From Kiritimatiellales bacterium (GTDB taxonomy: Bacteria > Patescibacteriota > Gracilibacteria > Peribacterales > Peribacteraceae): DNA of 40,471 bases. A program made the position numbers and the translations under genes. Location: contig JAIPIN010000004.1 in NCBI GenBank assembly GCA_021734665.1, forward strand, positions 1 through 40,471, read 5' to 3'. The notes under the pieces were generated by a model. That model saw only the letters and a list, made by a program, of their open reading frames with translations. It was not told the origin of the DNA and ran no database searches. Shown here piece after piece: positions 8,339-18,358 of the stretch. The first letter of the stretch is position 1, and each line of letters begins with the position of its first letter.

Positions 8339-8384
8339 CACTTACTAGTGCACCCAAGCCCTAGCCCAATCCCAATCCCCAACC

Positions 8385-10481
8385 CTATTTAGCCCCTCCT
8401 CTTTTCGCAATAATCTCGTCTGCGACATTCCTAGGAACCTTGTCGTAGTGACCAAATTCCATAGTGGAGCTTGCTCTACCCTGAGACATAGAACGAAGAT
8501 CAGTAACATATCCAAACATGCTTGCAAGAGGAACATTTGCAACAATCGTCTTTGCATTACCACGTTCGCCAGTATCCTGAATCATTCCACGACGTGAGTT
8601 TAGGTCTCCCATCACATCTCCAAGGAATTCTTCTGGAGTTACCACCTCAACCTTCATAATAGGCTCTAGAATTGCAGGATCTGCTTTACGAGCAGCGTTT
8701 TGAAGTCCCAAGCTGGAACATGTTTTAAACGCCATCTCAGAGGAGTCCACATCATGATATGAACCGTCATAGAGATCTACCATGATATCCACCAAAGGAT
8801 AACCAGCCAATATTCCACGACTCATACCTTCTTGGAATCCCTTATCACAAGGCTTGATGTATTCCTTAGGAATTCTTCCTCCAACAACATGATTAACGAA
8901 TTCATATCCCTTGCCAGGCTCTTGAGGAATTAGCTTGAACATAACGTGACCATACTGTCCCTTACCTCCAGTCTGCTTAACGTACTTCTCATCATGATCC
9001 ACTTCTTTCTGAATAGTCTCGCGATATGCAACCTGAGGCTTACCAACATTTGTCTCCACTTTAAATTCTCGTTTCATACGATCAACAAGAATATCTAAGT
9101 GAAGCTCACCCATTCCAGAGATAATTGTTTGCCCTGTTTCTTCATCACTTTCTACACGGAATGTTGGATCTTCTTCGGCAAGTTTCTGAAGTGCGATTCC
9201 CATTTTCTCTTGGTCTGGCTTGGTCTTAGGCTCTACAGCTACAGAGATAACAGGCTCCGCAAATGTAATAGATTCAAGCTGAATTGGATGCCCATCATCA
9301 CAAAGTGTATCTCCTGTACGGCAATCTTTAAGACCAATAACAGCAGCTATATCTCCTGCTTCTACTTGATCAACTTCACTGCGTGAATTGGCATGCATCT
9401 TTACAAGTCTACCAATACGCTCTTTCCTTGATGTGCGTGTATTCATAATTGATCCTCCTGTCTTAAGTACTCCTGAGTAAACACGTACGAATGTTAGCTT
9501 TCCTACAAACGGATCGGTTGCAATTTTGAAAGCAAGAGCAGAAAGAGGCTCAGAATTATCAGCCTTTCGCTCTTCTTCGGCATCATTATCAGGATTGATT
9601 CCTTTGGCTGGTGGAATATCTAATGGTGAAGGCAAATAAGCTACAACAGCATCCAAAAGAGGCTGCACACCAACATTCTTAAGTGATGATCCACAGAATA
9701 CTGGGTAGATCTTGCCAGATACCGTACCAATACGAATACCCTTAACAAGTTGTTCATCTGTGAGTGCTCCATTCTCCAAATATGCATCCAATAGATCATC
9801 ATCACACTCAGCAACCTTTTCCATAAGCTGTGATCTGTATTCAGTAACTTGGTCTGCCATATCACTTGGAATCTCTACTTCGTCCACTTGCTCTCCCATT
9901 TTTCCACTAAATGTGTAAGCCTTCATACCAACGATATCAATTACACCCTTATGGTCAGATTCTGAACCAATTGGCAACTGAACTGCCACGGCATCTTTAC
10001 TCAAACGATCATGAATACTGGCAATAGACATAAAGAAGTCTCCACCTGTCTTATCCATTTTATTGATAAAAGCCATACGTGGAACGTTGTACTTATCTGC
10101 CTGACGCCATACTGTTTCACTCTGTGGCTCTACGCCCTGTGAACCATCAAAAACAACAATACCACCATCGAGAACCCTCAATGAGCGCTCAACCTCAGCC
10201 GTAAAGTCTACGTGGCCTGGGGTGTCGATAATGTTAACAGTACAATCAACTTCTTCGCCTTCTACTGTCTTTGCCTTCCAGTGACACTGAGTAGCTGCAG
10301 ATGTGATAGTAATTCCACGCTCACGCTCCTGTTCCATCCAGTCCATGGTTGCTTCACCTTCGTGAACCTCACCAATTTTGTAGTTAATACCTGTATAAAA
10401 AAGAACACGCTCGGTAGTTGTAGTTTTACCAGCATCTATATGAGCGATGATTCCAATATTTCGTACGTTTTTAAGATCCAT
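8385..10481 (-). CDS. fusA: Elongation factor G
   Basis: The 698-residue translational GTPase that drives translocation and helps recycle ribosomes. GTPase motifs are intact: [13 protein letters not shown] (G1), ERERGITI (switch), DTPGHVDF (G3) and NKMDKTG (G4). The domain IV and V blocks ([32 protein letters not shown]) are also present. It follows rpsG on the same strand, the usual str-operon order, but a 198-base gap containing a long repeat hairpin separates them. No Shine-Dalgarno sequence precedes the ATG. Downstream of the stop is a CCCTA/CCCAAT low-complexity tract rather than tuf. Confidence 0.98.
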   Translation of the reverse strand: MDLKNVRNIGIIAHIDAGKTTTTERVLFYTGINYKIGEVHEGEATMDWMEQERERGITITSAATQCHWKAKTVEGEEVDCTVNIIDTPGHVDFTAEVERSLRVLDGGIVVFDGSQGVEPQSETVWRQADKYNVPRMAFINKMDKTGGDFFMSIASIHDRLSKDAVAVQLPIGSESDHKGVIDIVGMKAYTFSGKMGEQVDEVEIPSDMADQVTEYRSQLMEKVAECDDDLLDAYLENGALTDEQLVKGIRIGTVSGKIYPVFCGSSLKNVGVQPLLDAVVAYLPSPLDIPPAKGINPDNDAEEERKADNSEPLSALAFKIATDPFVGKLTFVRVYSGVLKTGGSIMNTRTSRKERIGRLVKMHANSRSEVDQVEAGDIAAVIGLKDCRTGDTLCDDGHPIQLESITFAEPVISVAVEPKTKPDQEKMGIALQKLAEEDPTFRVESDEETGQTIISGMGELHLDILVDRMKREFKVETNVGKPQVAYRETIQKEVDHDEKYVKQTGGKGQYGHVMFKLIPQEPGKGYEFVNHVVGGRIPKEYIKPCDKGFQEGMSRGILAGYPLVDIMVDLYDGSYHDVDSSEMAFKTCSSLGLQNAARKADPAILEPIMKVEVVTPEEFLGDVMGDLNSRRGMIQDTGERGNAKTIVANVPLASMFGYVTDLRSMSQGRASSTMEFGHYDKVPRNVADEIIAKRGGAK

Positions 10482-10562
10482 GGGTTTGTAAGGGAAAAGA
10501 CAGCGAAATTCTTTAAGATTTCCGAGAAACTATAGGGAAAAGGGGTGTTTGATGCAATGATT

Positions 10563-10679
10563 ATAGAAAGGTTTATTAGGTCTATTATGTTGATTAGGCT
10601 TATTAGGTTTTATGTCAAAAAAACTCATAAACTAAACGTAATCAACCTAATAAACCTAATGAACTTAACAAACCTATTA
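10563..10679. repeat. Low-complexity inverted repeat between rpsG and fusA
   Basis: TTATTAGG/TTGATTAGG words (10570-10606) are followed by complementary CCTAATAAACCTAATG words (10646-10670), so the transcript can fold into a long imperfect hairpin. It occupies the rpsG-fusA gap and could act as a partial terminator or RNA-processing site. Confidence 0.65.
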
Positions 10680-11132
10680 TTACTTTGCCAAGTGCGCAAA
10701 CGCCTTGTTTGCCTGTGCCATTCTAAGCACATCTTGCTTCTTTTTTACTGCTGCGCCCTGATCTGAAGAAGCATCCAGCAATTCCATAGCCAATTTCTGT
10801 GACATAGGCATACCCTTGCGATCTCTGGCTGCATTTATAATCCAACGGATTGATAATGCTTGCTGGCGCTTTGGTGGAACTTCTGTAGGAACCTGATATA
10901 CAGATCCTCCAACACGCTTTGGTCTAACTTCAATTAATGGGGTCACGTTAAGCAAAGCCTTGTTGAATATATCTTTTGGATCATCATTTGTACGCGTCTT
11001 AATCACTCCCAACGAATCGTTAAATACCTTACGTGCAATACTCTTCTTGCCACCTTTCATCATGCAACAGATGAACTTCTCGATCGTAGGATCGGAATCT
11101 TGTGGAATATACTGTTTGATTGGCTTAGCCAT
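10680..11132 (-). CDS. rpsG: Ribosomal protein S7
   Basis: Primary 16S rRNA-binding protein of the 30S head, 150 residues against about 156 in E. coli. Recognisable blocks include PKRVGGSVYQVPTEV and IRWIINAARDRKGMPM. It follows rpsL by about 23 bases that consist of the TTAGGGA-word tract, so the two are very likely co-transcribed. No Shine-Dalgarno sequence is present before the ATG; the upstream bases belong to the repeat. Confidence 0.97.
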   Translation of the reverse strand: MAKPIKQYIPQDSDPTIEKFICCMMKGGKKSIARKVFNDSLGVIKTRTNDDPKDIFNKALLNVTPLIEVRPKRVGGSVYQVPTEVPPKRQQALSIRWIINAARDRKGMPMSQKLAMELLDASSDQGAAVKKKQDVLRMAQANKAFAHLAK

Positions 11133-11134
11133 AA

Positions 11135-11167
11135 TTAGGACTTAGGGATTAGGGATTAGGACTTAGG
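11135..11167. repeat. TTAGGGA-type heptamer tract between rpsL and rpsG
   Basis: Copies of TTAGGACT and TTAGGGA run from just before the rpsG start back into the rpsL stop region, so the last codons of rpsL (Pro-Lys-Ser-stop) are themselves written in the repeat. Similar words stand before rpoC at about 18119-18150. Confidence 0.7.
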
Positions 11168-11575
11168 TTTTTTAGCACCATAACGGGAACGACCTTGCTT
11201 ACGATTCTGTACGCCTTCGGTATCAAGAATTCCACGAACAATGTGGTATCGCACTCCTGGAAGGTCTTTTACACGTCCTCCTCTAACGAGGACGACACTG
11301 TGTTCCTGAAGATTGTGACCCTCACCCATGATGTAAGCCTTAACTTCATGTCCATTAGTTAAACGTACACGAGCAATCTTACGTAGAGCAGAGTTAGGCT
11401 TTTTAGGAGTCATTGTAGTTACCTTTACACAAACACCACGCTTAAACGGAGTTCCTTTGCGTAGAGGCACTTGCTTCATTTTGAGCGCATTCCACGTGTA
11501 CTGCAGAGCAGGAGCTTTAGACTTCTGAATCTTCTTTTTACGTGGCCTGCGGATTAGCTGATTTACAGTTGGCAT
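11156..11575 (-). CDS. rpsL: Ribosomal protein S12
   Basis: Decoding-centre protein of the 30S subunit. The [14 protein letters not shown] and [10 protein letters not shown] blocks, which carry the classical streptomycin-site residues in other bacteria, are present. I place the start at the ATG at 11575 ([15 protein letters not shown]), 7 codons inside the ORF-track start. That matches the universal S12 N-terminus and leaves GAGGGGGTG about 11 bases upstream, one of the few Shine-Dalgarno-like sequences in the window. The resulting 139 residues are normal in length for S12 proteins with the longer N-terminus. First ribosomal gene of the rpsL-rpsG-fusA run. Confidence 0.97.
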   Translation of the reverse strand: MPTVNQLIRRPRKKKIQKSKAPALQYTWNALKMKQVPLRKGTPFKRGVCVKVTTMTPKKPNSALRKIARVRLTNGHEVKAYIMGEGHNLQEHSVVLVRGGRVKDLPGVRYHIVRGILDTEGVQNRKQGRSRYGAKKPKS

Positions 11576-11730
11576 AAGGAATGTGCACCCCCTCATACGA
11601 AGGAGCTCAAGTATTTAAAGGCAGAACAAGCTCAAAGTAAAGGATTTTTAGTGATTTTGATAGCGAATAATACAAGATAGAACTGATTCAATTGAAACAG
11701 ATCCATACTATAACCTAAATATTATGATAT

Positions 11731-13746
11731 TTATGATTTAATATCCTTATCCGAGTCATCTGCGTTATACAACTTCCTTTTATCAGTTACTTCACCATCA
11801 CGAACGCTAACCGCGTACTGACCATCATCTCCAGGAATATCAAATATTCCATCTTTTATAAAATGCACATCAACAGATTTAATAACTACATGAGGATATT
11901 TACCACCTTCGTGCGTGCTAATTGTCCCATACTTAGGCATTAGAACAATTCCAGCCTCAGCCAGAGCTTCCAGATCATCACGGCGCACACCTCCAAACGG
12001 GCTTGTATGAGTTGGACGTGCAAATGGATTGAAATTAACAGTTTTAATCTTATCTCCAACTTGATATCCAATGGTAAATTTACTGGGACCATTCAGTCTT
12101 TTTTGTGAATGATAACCAGAACTTTGAAGCCCACTAAGCATTTTAATAGAATCTATTGCATGAGTTCTACTTTTATCACTAGGCACATTCATTATTAAAT
12201 CTTCAGCAAATTTAATGCTCGCTAAGTATTGTTCAAGCTTAGCATTCTCGTCTGTAAATTGCTTCAGGCTATAATCATAATCAACTTCATTACCACTCTT
12301 AATTGCATCTACCAAAGACCTATATACGCTATATAGCTCTGGATACTCAGAATATTTATTCTGTGCTGCCTTCATAATATCCAATGCATTGCTTTCGTGT
12401 CCTCTTCTGTTTCGATCTATGATTTTATCATTAGTAGCTTTAATATCACTCTCGCTTGGCATTTGATCTATCTCATAAGAACGACCAAAACCACCTTGAT
12501 GAATTTCTCTATTATCACGCGCAGCACCATCGGAAATAAAAGATCCACTTCGAGGAGCAAAACCAGATTTTCGTAATGCCTCACTCTGCTCTGGTGTGTA
12601 ACCGGTTCGCGACTGTGGCCTGAGAAATCTCTGCTCTCCAAAAGCATCTGGTCCCCCATCTAAACCTAAAGCCTTCCAAGCTGCCTCACTCCTTTTTTTC
12701 TGAGTATCAATTCTAATGCGCTCCTCTCGCAATTTATATGCTCCATGCCCTCCTATAATATTTTCAAACGCATTGTAGGCACCTATGCCTCTACTTCTAG
12801 ACATAGCTCTTTCTGCATCCTCACGATCTTTCTTTTCTTTTATTTGTTCAAATCTCTCTCTGCCACCAATCATCCCATAACCCGTCGCTTTCATGCGTGC
12901 CCTGCGTGTGAGTTCGACATTTGTTAGATATTCCTTGTATTCGATCCCAGTAATATTTCTAAATTTATTTTTTAGCTTTATATATTCATCATGAATTTGC
13001 CCATTATTATTCGCATAATTAATACGTTCGCGCTTATCAGGATTCTTATAGTATGTACGATTCTTCTTTTGCCTGTAGCGCGAATGCTGGTGATTACCAA
13101 TATTCTTGCGATATGCCTTACGATTCTCTTCTAATTTTTTAACAATCCTTTGAGCACTCTTAGGCAATTGCTCTAGTTTATTTGCTTCGCCTAGTCTCCT
13201 ATAAGGAAGCTCACGATCTCCTCTTGTTCTATTCTTAGAAGGATGTGCTTTTTTATTTCTTTTGCTTTTTTTAGCAGCATTTTCAGATTCTGCTTTTTTT
13301 CTAGACCAAGCACTTGTTACGCTTTCTAGGCTAACACCAAATTTTAATGCAATCCACCCAGCATCATTCACGCTGGTTGGCAATAATTTTTCTAATGCAG
13401 CCACATCTATTTTGTGATCCTCAGGCAAATGAGGATTCAACGCACCCATCTGTGAAACAAGCGTTTTATAAAACTCATTCCCATAATTTTTTATTTCATC
13501 TGCACTCTTTTCAAACAAATTATCCAAAACATCTTTTAGCTCTTTTCCTTTTTTAGATACTTCTGAGTCTTCAGAATTTTCTAAAGCTTTTATTATTGTG
13601 CGTATTTGTTCTGCCTTTGCCTCGCTTGATAATTCCTTAGGTTCTGATGGCGGATTTTCATCTGGCACCTCATCCCAAATAAGTCTTTTTTCACAGAAGT
13701 GATAGTTTCTAAATGGCCAAAATGTGTGAATTCTATTCTCCTTCAT
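11731..13746 (-). CDS. Large charged protein of unknown function
   Basis: A 671-residue soluble protein that I do not recognise. Residues about 30-130 are acidic and helical, residues about 150-330 are very rich in Lys and Arg with many KK/RR pairs (KKSKRNKKAHPSKNR, YRQKKNRTYY) and suggest nucleic-acid contact. The C-terminal 130 residues look like a mixed beta domain (KFTIGYQVGDKIKTVNFNPF, VDVHFIKDGIFDIPGDD). No signal peptide or clear membrane helix is seen. Its ATG overlaps the stop of the upstream gene (ATGA), so the two are translationally coupled. It sits between rpoC and rpsL on the same strand, an unusual place for a large unknown gene. Confidence 0.7.
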   Translation of the reverse strand: MKENRIHTFWPFRNYHFCEKRLIWDEVPDENPPSEPKELSSEAKAEQIRTIIKALENSEDSEVSKKGKELKDVLDNLFEKSADEIKNYGNEFYKTLVSQMGALNPHLPEDHKIDVAALEKLLPTSVNDAGWIALKFGVSLESVTSAWSRKKAESENAAKKSKRNKKAHPSKNRTRGDRELPYRRLGEANKLEQLPKSAQRIVKKLEENRKAYRKNIGNHQHSRYRQKKNRTYYKNPDKRERINYANNNGQIHDEYIKLKNKFRNITGIEYKEYLTNVELTRRARMKATGYGMIGGRERFEQIKEKKDREDAERAMSRSRGIGAYNAFENIIGGHGAYKLREERIRIDTQKKRSEAAWKALGLDGGPDAFGEQRFLRPQSRTGYTPEQSEALRKSGFAPRSGSFISDGAARDNREIHQGGFGRSYEIDQMPSESDIKATNDKIIDRNRRGHESNALDIMKAAQNKYSEYPELYSVYRSLVDAIKSGNEVDYDYSLKQFTDENAKLEQYLASIKFAEDLIMNVPSDKSRTHAIDSIKMLSGLQSSGYHSQKRLNGPSKFTIGYQVGDKIKTVNFNPFARPTHTSPFGGVRRDDLEALAEAGIVLMPKYGTISTHEGGKYPHVVIKSVDVHFIKDGIFDIPGDDGQYAVSVRDGEVTDKRKLYNADDSDKDIKS

Positions 13747-14081
13747 GCTGATTGAATGGAATCTTCTATATTAGAAATATCATTTGATTCTCCTTTATTT
13801 ATCTTCGCCTGCAACGCTGCAAACATTTCTTTTTTGAGAGCACCCAATTCACCCTTCCAAACACTCATTAATTTTTCAAACTTTTCAAAAAACTCTTCAA
13901 AAGCCTCCTTATAACGAGCCATACGATCTTTATGCTCATCTTCACTTTCATCAAAATAAAGCACGTCTAGATCCGCAATTTGATCTGTCATAAGCTCTGG
14001 CTCAATGTCATACATCAACAGGTTATAGATGTCTTCCATAGTCCACTGGATGCCTTTTGATTGCTTTGTTTGTTTTTTCAT
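13743..14081 (-). CDS. Small helical protein coupled to the next gene
   Basis: A protein of 112 residues of unknown function, mostly helical and acidic in the middle (YFDESEDEHKDRMARYKEAF) with a basic N-terminus (MKKQTKQSKG). I move the start from 14111 to the ATG at 14081 because an extended -10 element TGCTATAAT lies at 14092-14100, which would put the track start upstream of transcription. The transcript would carry only a few leader bases. The stop overlaps the start of the 671-residue gene by four bases, so both probably act together. Confidence 0.65.
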   Translation of the reverse strand: MKKQTKQSKGIQWTMEDIYNLLMYDIEPELMTDQIADLDVLYFDESEDEHKDRMARYKEAFEEFFEKFEKLMSVWKGELGALKKEMFAALQAKINKGESNDISNIEDSIQSA

Positions 14082-14091
14082 TCTTTCCCTT

Positions 14092-14100
14092 ATTATAGCA
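14092..14100 (-). promoter_or_regulatory. Extended -10 promoter for the two-gene unit
   Basis: Minus-strand TGCTATAAT is a perfect extended -10. It is located after the rpoC terminator and 10 bases before the ATG at 14081, so the two unknown genes have their own promoter. Confidence 0.65.
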
Positions 14101-14150
14101 GTTTTTAGCATTTTAAGAAAGAAGCCATTTTAAACTTAAATTATGGCCTA

Positions 14151-14181
14151 AAACAAAAAACCAAGGGCTTTGGACCCTTGG
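14151..14181 (-). terminator. Intrinsic terminator after rpoC
   Basis: On the minus strand CCAAGGG and CCCTTGG form a 7-bp stem with a 7-base loop, directly followed by TTTTTTGTTT. It lies 37 bases past the rpoC stop, a textbook position. Confidence 0.85.
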
Positions 14182-14217
14182 CTTCTTGATAATTACAATA
14201 TTCTACTCAAATTTATC

Positions 14218-17200
14218 TTAAGATGCTCTTGACCCTCTCATTTCACCTTCCTGCGTATCTTCATCACCTGAGACCTCTTCGTCTCCTACAAACCTCTTAC
14301 GATACACTTCTCCCGTAGGAATCAGACGTCCAATAATTACGTTTTCTTTTAGACCCTGAAGTGTATCCACACGACGAGTTGTAGCAGCTTCTACAAGAAC
14401 ACGAATAGTTTCTTGGAACGAAGCTCCAGCAAGCCATGAATCGGTAGCAAGTGCAGCACGTGTAATACCAAGTAGAAGATGTTCGTAAGTTGCCTTCTTC
14501 TGTTTTGGCTTAAGCTGACGGTTTTCGTAATCAACTTCTCCAACATCTACAGTTTCACCTGGTAAGAATGCTGTTTCTCCTGCATCAAAGATGCGAACCT
14601 TGGAGAACATTTTTCGTACAATGATTTCCAAATGTTTGTCGTTAATAGTTTGTCCTTGTGATGCGTAAATATTCTGAACCTCTTTAACTATGTATCTCTG
14701 CACTGCAAAGATACCCTTCTTCTCCAAAAGTTCTTGAAGATTAAAGTGGCCAAGATTCAAAGGCTGTCCGACTTCCATATCGTCACCTGATTTGAGCAGT
14801 AATGATTCACGAGCACCAAACTCGTGTGTTCGATCTTGAATCTCGGAATGCCTTACTCTAACAATTCCATATTCTACCTCTATCACTTTTCCTGCAACGG
14901 AAGCCTTAATTGTAGATTTATCCATAGAGGATTTGGCAATAACCGTACGCTCCTTTACTGCATCGCCCTTCTTAACTAGCACATCGTATCCGGCAGGAAT
15001 TCTGTATTCATCTTGACCCTTCTCAGTTGCGAGAATCTGAACAACAGTTCTTCCACTTGGATGAGTGACTTTAACCTTGCCTGCAATATCGGAAAGAATG
15101 GCAGGTGTTCTAGGAGAACGAGCTTCGAAGAGTTCTTCTACACGAGTAAGACCTTGTGTGATATCTGCACCTTCAGCAACTCCTCCCATGTGGAACGTAC
15201 GCATAGTAAGCTGAGTTCCAGGCTCTCCAATAGATTGAGCTGCAATAATACCAACTGGCGTTCCAATTTTTACAGTCTCGTTATCCCCAAGATCTCTTCC
15301 GTAACACTTAACACAAATACCCTTGCGTGTGTGACATGTCATAACTGATCTAACAGGAACTTCTTCTATATTATGTTCCTGAATTTTTTCTATCAGAGCG
15401 TCATCAATTTCTGCATCACGTTTTGCGAGAGTTTCGTTTCCTGATTTCAAATCACTGGCAAGTGATCGACCAAAAATACGATTTTCAAATTTCTCTCCAA
15501 TCTCTTCTGATTCCTTACGTGTAACCACGTTTACCTCATCTGTTCCACAGTCCTCTTCACGGATAATAATATCCTGCACAGCATCTACAAGCCTACGTGT
15601 AAGGTAACCAGCCTCAGCTGTTTTAAGAGCCGTATCGGATTTTCCTTTACGTCCTCCATGCGTTGCGATGAAGTATTCCAAAACAGAGAATCCCGTTTTT
15701 AGATTAGATTGAATAGGCAGCTCGATCGTACGTCCAGATGGATTAGCAACCAATCCCTTCATACCTGTTAGCTGAGTAACCTGACCCCAGTTACCACGAG
15801 CACCAGAGTCAATCACGTAAGTAATATCATTCTCTTCATACTTGCGGAAGTTTTCGATCATAACATTAGAAACTTCGTTCTTGGTCTTAGACCAAGTTTG
15901 AATTGCGTGGCTGTAGCGCTCATCAGAAGTGATAAGACCCTTCCAATAATAATTGTTGATTAGTCTAACTCGTTCGTTTGCAGCTTCTAGCATTTGCTCT
16001 CTCTCTTTAGGAACAATCATATCGCTAATCGCAATAGAAACACCCGATCGTGTGGCGTACTTAAATCCAATATCCTTAATTCTGTCAGCAAATGCGACAG
16101 TTTCTGCACTGCCAACTAGATCCAAAGCCTTTCTAACCAAAACAGAAAGCTTCTTTTTATTCTGAGTTTCGTTCACAAAGCCGAGTGCATCTGGAACAAT
16201 TTCATCAAAGTACAAACGACCAACAGATGTTTCATGAATTGCTTTATTACCCTCGGTATCGGTTAATCGAACCTTAATTATGGCCTGCAAATCTACGAAA
16301 TCTTGTTCATGAGCAAGAAATGCCTCTTCTGGATTTGCAAATGTCATACCCTCTCCCTTCTTTCCTTTATGAATTTGAGTGAGGAAATAACATCCCAATA
16401 CCATATCTTGTGAAGGATTGATAACCGGATCACCGGCAGAAGGCTTTAGCACATTTGTATTGGCTGCCATAAGCTCCTTAGCTTCACGCTGCGCCTTAAC
16501 AGACAAAGGAACATGAACTGCCATTTGGTCTCCATCAAAGTCGGCGTTAAAGGCTGCACACACAAGTGGGTGAATCTGAATAGCCAGACCTTCAACCAGC
16601 TTTGGCATAAATGCCTGAATACCCAATCTGTGTAGAGTAGGCGCACGGTTGAGTAGGACATACTTATCCTTAATTACATTCTCCAATATGTCCCACACTT
16701 CTTTTCCTCCTTCCTGTACCAATCGCTCCGCCCCTTTAACGTTGTGTGCTAGTTCATCTCTTATGATGTGACCAATCACAAATGGCTTGAAAAGTTTCAT
16801 AGCCATCCCCTTAGGAAGTCCACACTGATGCAAACCCAAATCAGGACCAACAACAATTACGCTACGTCCAGAATAATCAACACGCTTACCAAGAAGGTTC
16901 TGACGGAAACGTCCTTGTTTTCCTTTCAACATATCAGAAAGACTCCTTAGTTTTCTACGATCACCTGCTGTAAACAGAGTTTTACCAGCACGTGCTGAGT
17001 TATTTAGCAATGTATCAACAGCTTCCTGCAACATACGCTTTTCGTTTCGGCAGATAACTTCTGGAGCACCAATACTCATAAGTTTCTTCAAACGATTATT
17101 CCTATTGATCACTCTTCTATATAAATCATTCAAGTCCGATGCTGCAAAACGTCCACCATCTAACTGCACCATTGGTCGTAGATCTGGCGGAATAACTTGT

Positions 17201-18114
17201 AAACGTCTTAAGATCATCCACTGCGGTTTTATACCCGCTTTCATTAATGAACTTGTAAGCTTTATTCTTTTCATAATCTTCTTAAGTTTTTGACCACTGC
17301 TTAGAGCACGATCTTTCTGTAACTGTTCAAGCATCTGTTGCATGTCGATGTTAGCAATAATCTCTTCTAGAGATTCTGCACCTGTACCAGCTCTAAATAC
17401 GTGTCCAAACTTCATGTTCATTTCACGGAACTTAAGTTCAGAGAGAACTGATCCAATTGCCAAGTTCTTTAGATCGTCTATTGCCTCTTTATGATTAGCT
17501 TTTAAAGTGTCTATTTTATCCGCAAACTCCTTATCTAGTGCATCAAGCTGATCGCGAGTTGCTTTGCTCTTACCAAGCTGCTTCTTGGCTTCATCATACT
17601 CTTTCTTTAGTTGCTTCTTACGTGTATCCATTGAACTATTTATATCTTTTTCCGCTTCTTCTTTAGCTGTCTGATCAACAGAAATAACAATGTAAGCTGC
17701 AAAGTAAACAATCTGTTCTAAAGTTTTTATTGGAAGATCCAAGAGTAAACCAATACGTGATGGTGAACTTCTTAGGAACCAAATATGTGTAACAGGAACA
17801 GCTAAGTTGATGTGTCCTGTTCGCTCACGACGCACAATACTGCGCGTTACCTCTACTCCACACTTCTCACAAACAACTCCGCTATATCTAACTCCTTTGT
17901 ACTTACCACAAAAACATTGAAAGTTTTTTGTAGGTCCAAAAATGCGCTCGCAGAAAAGCCCATCTGGTTCAGCTCTTTGTGTACGGTAGTTAACCGTTTC
18001 TGGCTTTGTAATTTCTCCTCTAGACCAAGCGATAACATCTTCTGGGCTAGCAATGGAGAGAGCAACTGCATCAAATGAATCAGTTGCGGCGGCGGCAGGA
18101 CGGGCAGGTGACAT
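14218..18114 (-). CDS. rpoC: RNA polymerase beta' subunit
   Basis: Largest catalytic subunit of RNA polymerase, 1298 residues. The magnesium-binding NADFDGDQMAVH loop, the N-terminal zinc-finger cysteines (CFCGKYKGVRYSGVVCEKCG), the second zinc site (CHTRKGICVKCYG) and the trigger-loop region (QSIGEPGTQLTMRTFHMGG) are all intact. A long charged coiled coil at residues about 150-220 matches the clamp helices/insert region. The gene ends at a strong terminator. Upstream there is no rpoB; a 244-base gap leads to a divergent gene. No Shine-Dalgarno sequence precedes the ATG, which instead follows TTAGGG-type words. Confidence 0.98.
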   Translation of the reverse strand: MSPARPAAAATDSFDAVALSIASPEDVIAWSRGEITKPETVNYRTQRAEPDGLFCERIFGPTKNFQCFCGKYKGVRYSGVVCEKCGVEVTRSIVRRERTGHINLAVPVTHIWFLRSSPSRIGLLLDLPIKTLEQIVYFAAYIVISVDQTAKEEAEKDINSSMDTRKKQLKKEYDEAKKQLGKSKATRDQLDALDKEFADKIDTLKANHKEAIDDLKNLAIGSVLSELKFREMNMKFGHVFRAGTGAESLEEIIANIDMQQMLEQLQKDRALSSGQKLKKIMKRIKLTSSLMKAGIKPQWMILRRLQVIPPDLRPMVQLDGGRFAASDLNDLYRRVINRNNRLKKLMSIGAPEVICRNEKRMLQEAVDTLLNNSARAGKTLFTAGDRRKLRSLSDMLKGKQGRFRQNLLGKRVDYSGRSVIVVGPDLGLHQCGLPKGMAMKLFKPFVIGHIIRDELAHNVKGAERLVQEGGKEVWDILENVIKDKYVLLNRAPTLHRLGIQAFMPKLVEGLAIQIHPLVCAAFNADFDGDQMAVHVPLSVKAQREAKELMAANTNVLKPSAGDPVINPSQDMVLGCYFLTQIHKGKKGEGMTFANPEEAFLAHEQDFVDLQAIIKVRLTDTEGNKAIHETSVGRLYFDEIVPDALGFVNETQNKKKLSVLVRKALDLVGSAETVAFADRIKDIGFKYATRSGVSIAISDMIVPKEREQMLEAANERVRLINNYYWKGLITSDERYSHAIQTWSKTKNEVSNVMIENFRKYEENDITYVIDSGARGNWGQVTQLTGMKGLVANPSGRTIELPIQSNLKTGFSVLEYFIATHGGRKGKSDTALKTAEAGYLTRRLVDAVQDIIIREEDCGTDEVNVVTRKESEEIGEKFENRIFGRSLASDLKSGNETLAKRDAEIDDALIEKIQEHNIEEVPVRSVMTCHTRKGICVKCYGRDLGDNETVKIGTPVGIIAAQSIGEPGTQLTMRTFHMGGVAEGADITQGLTRVEELFEARSPRTPAILSDIAGKVKVTHPSGRTVVQILATEKGQDEYRIPAGYDVLVKKGDAVKERTVIAKSSMDKSTIKASVAGKVIEVEYGIVRVRHSEIQDRTHEFGARESLLLKSGDDMEVGQPLNLGHFNLQELLEKKGIFAVQRYIVKEVQNIYASQGQTINDKHLEIIVRKMFSKVRIFDAGETAFLPGETVDVGEVDYENRQLKPKQKKATYEHLLLGITRAALATDSWLAGASFQETIRVLVEAATTRRVDTLQGLKENVIIGRLIPTGEVYRKRFVGDEEVSGDEDTQEGEMRGSRAS

Positions 18115-18182
18115 ATTACTAGGGGTTAGGGACTAAGTAATTTAGGGATTAGAAACTTTTTAGACATATCAAAGACCGCAGC

Positions 18183-18243
18183 TCTCCGGGCTGATCGTCT
18201 ATATCAGTGGAGAAACTCCGGTGTTTGTAGGTAAAGTTTACCT
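18183..18243. promoter_or_regulatory. Hairpin and dyad in the rpoC upstream region
   Basis: TCTCC..GGAGA encloses CTGAT..ATCAG (18183-18213), a two-part hairpin in the probable rpoC leader. AGGTAAAGTTTACCT (18229-18243) is a 7-bp dyad with one central base and could be a protein site. I cannot place the rpoC promoter with confidence. Confidence 0.4.
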
Positions 18244-18358
18244 TTATATTAGTAGTTTGCAAGGTAATTCTGTGTTCTTTTTTTGTGACTAAGTTGACTG
18301 GTTTTCTAGAACAAATTGTAAATAGAATTTTTAACTCCATGAGTGTAATCTCACACGC

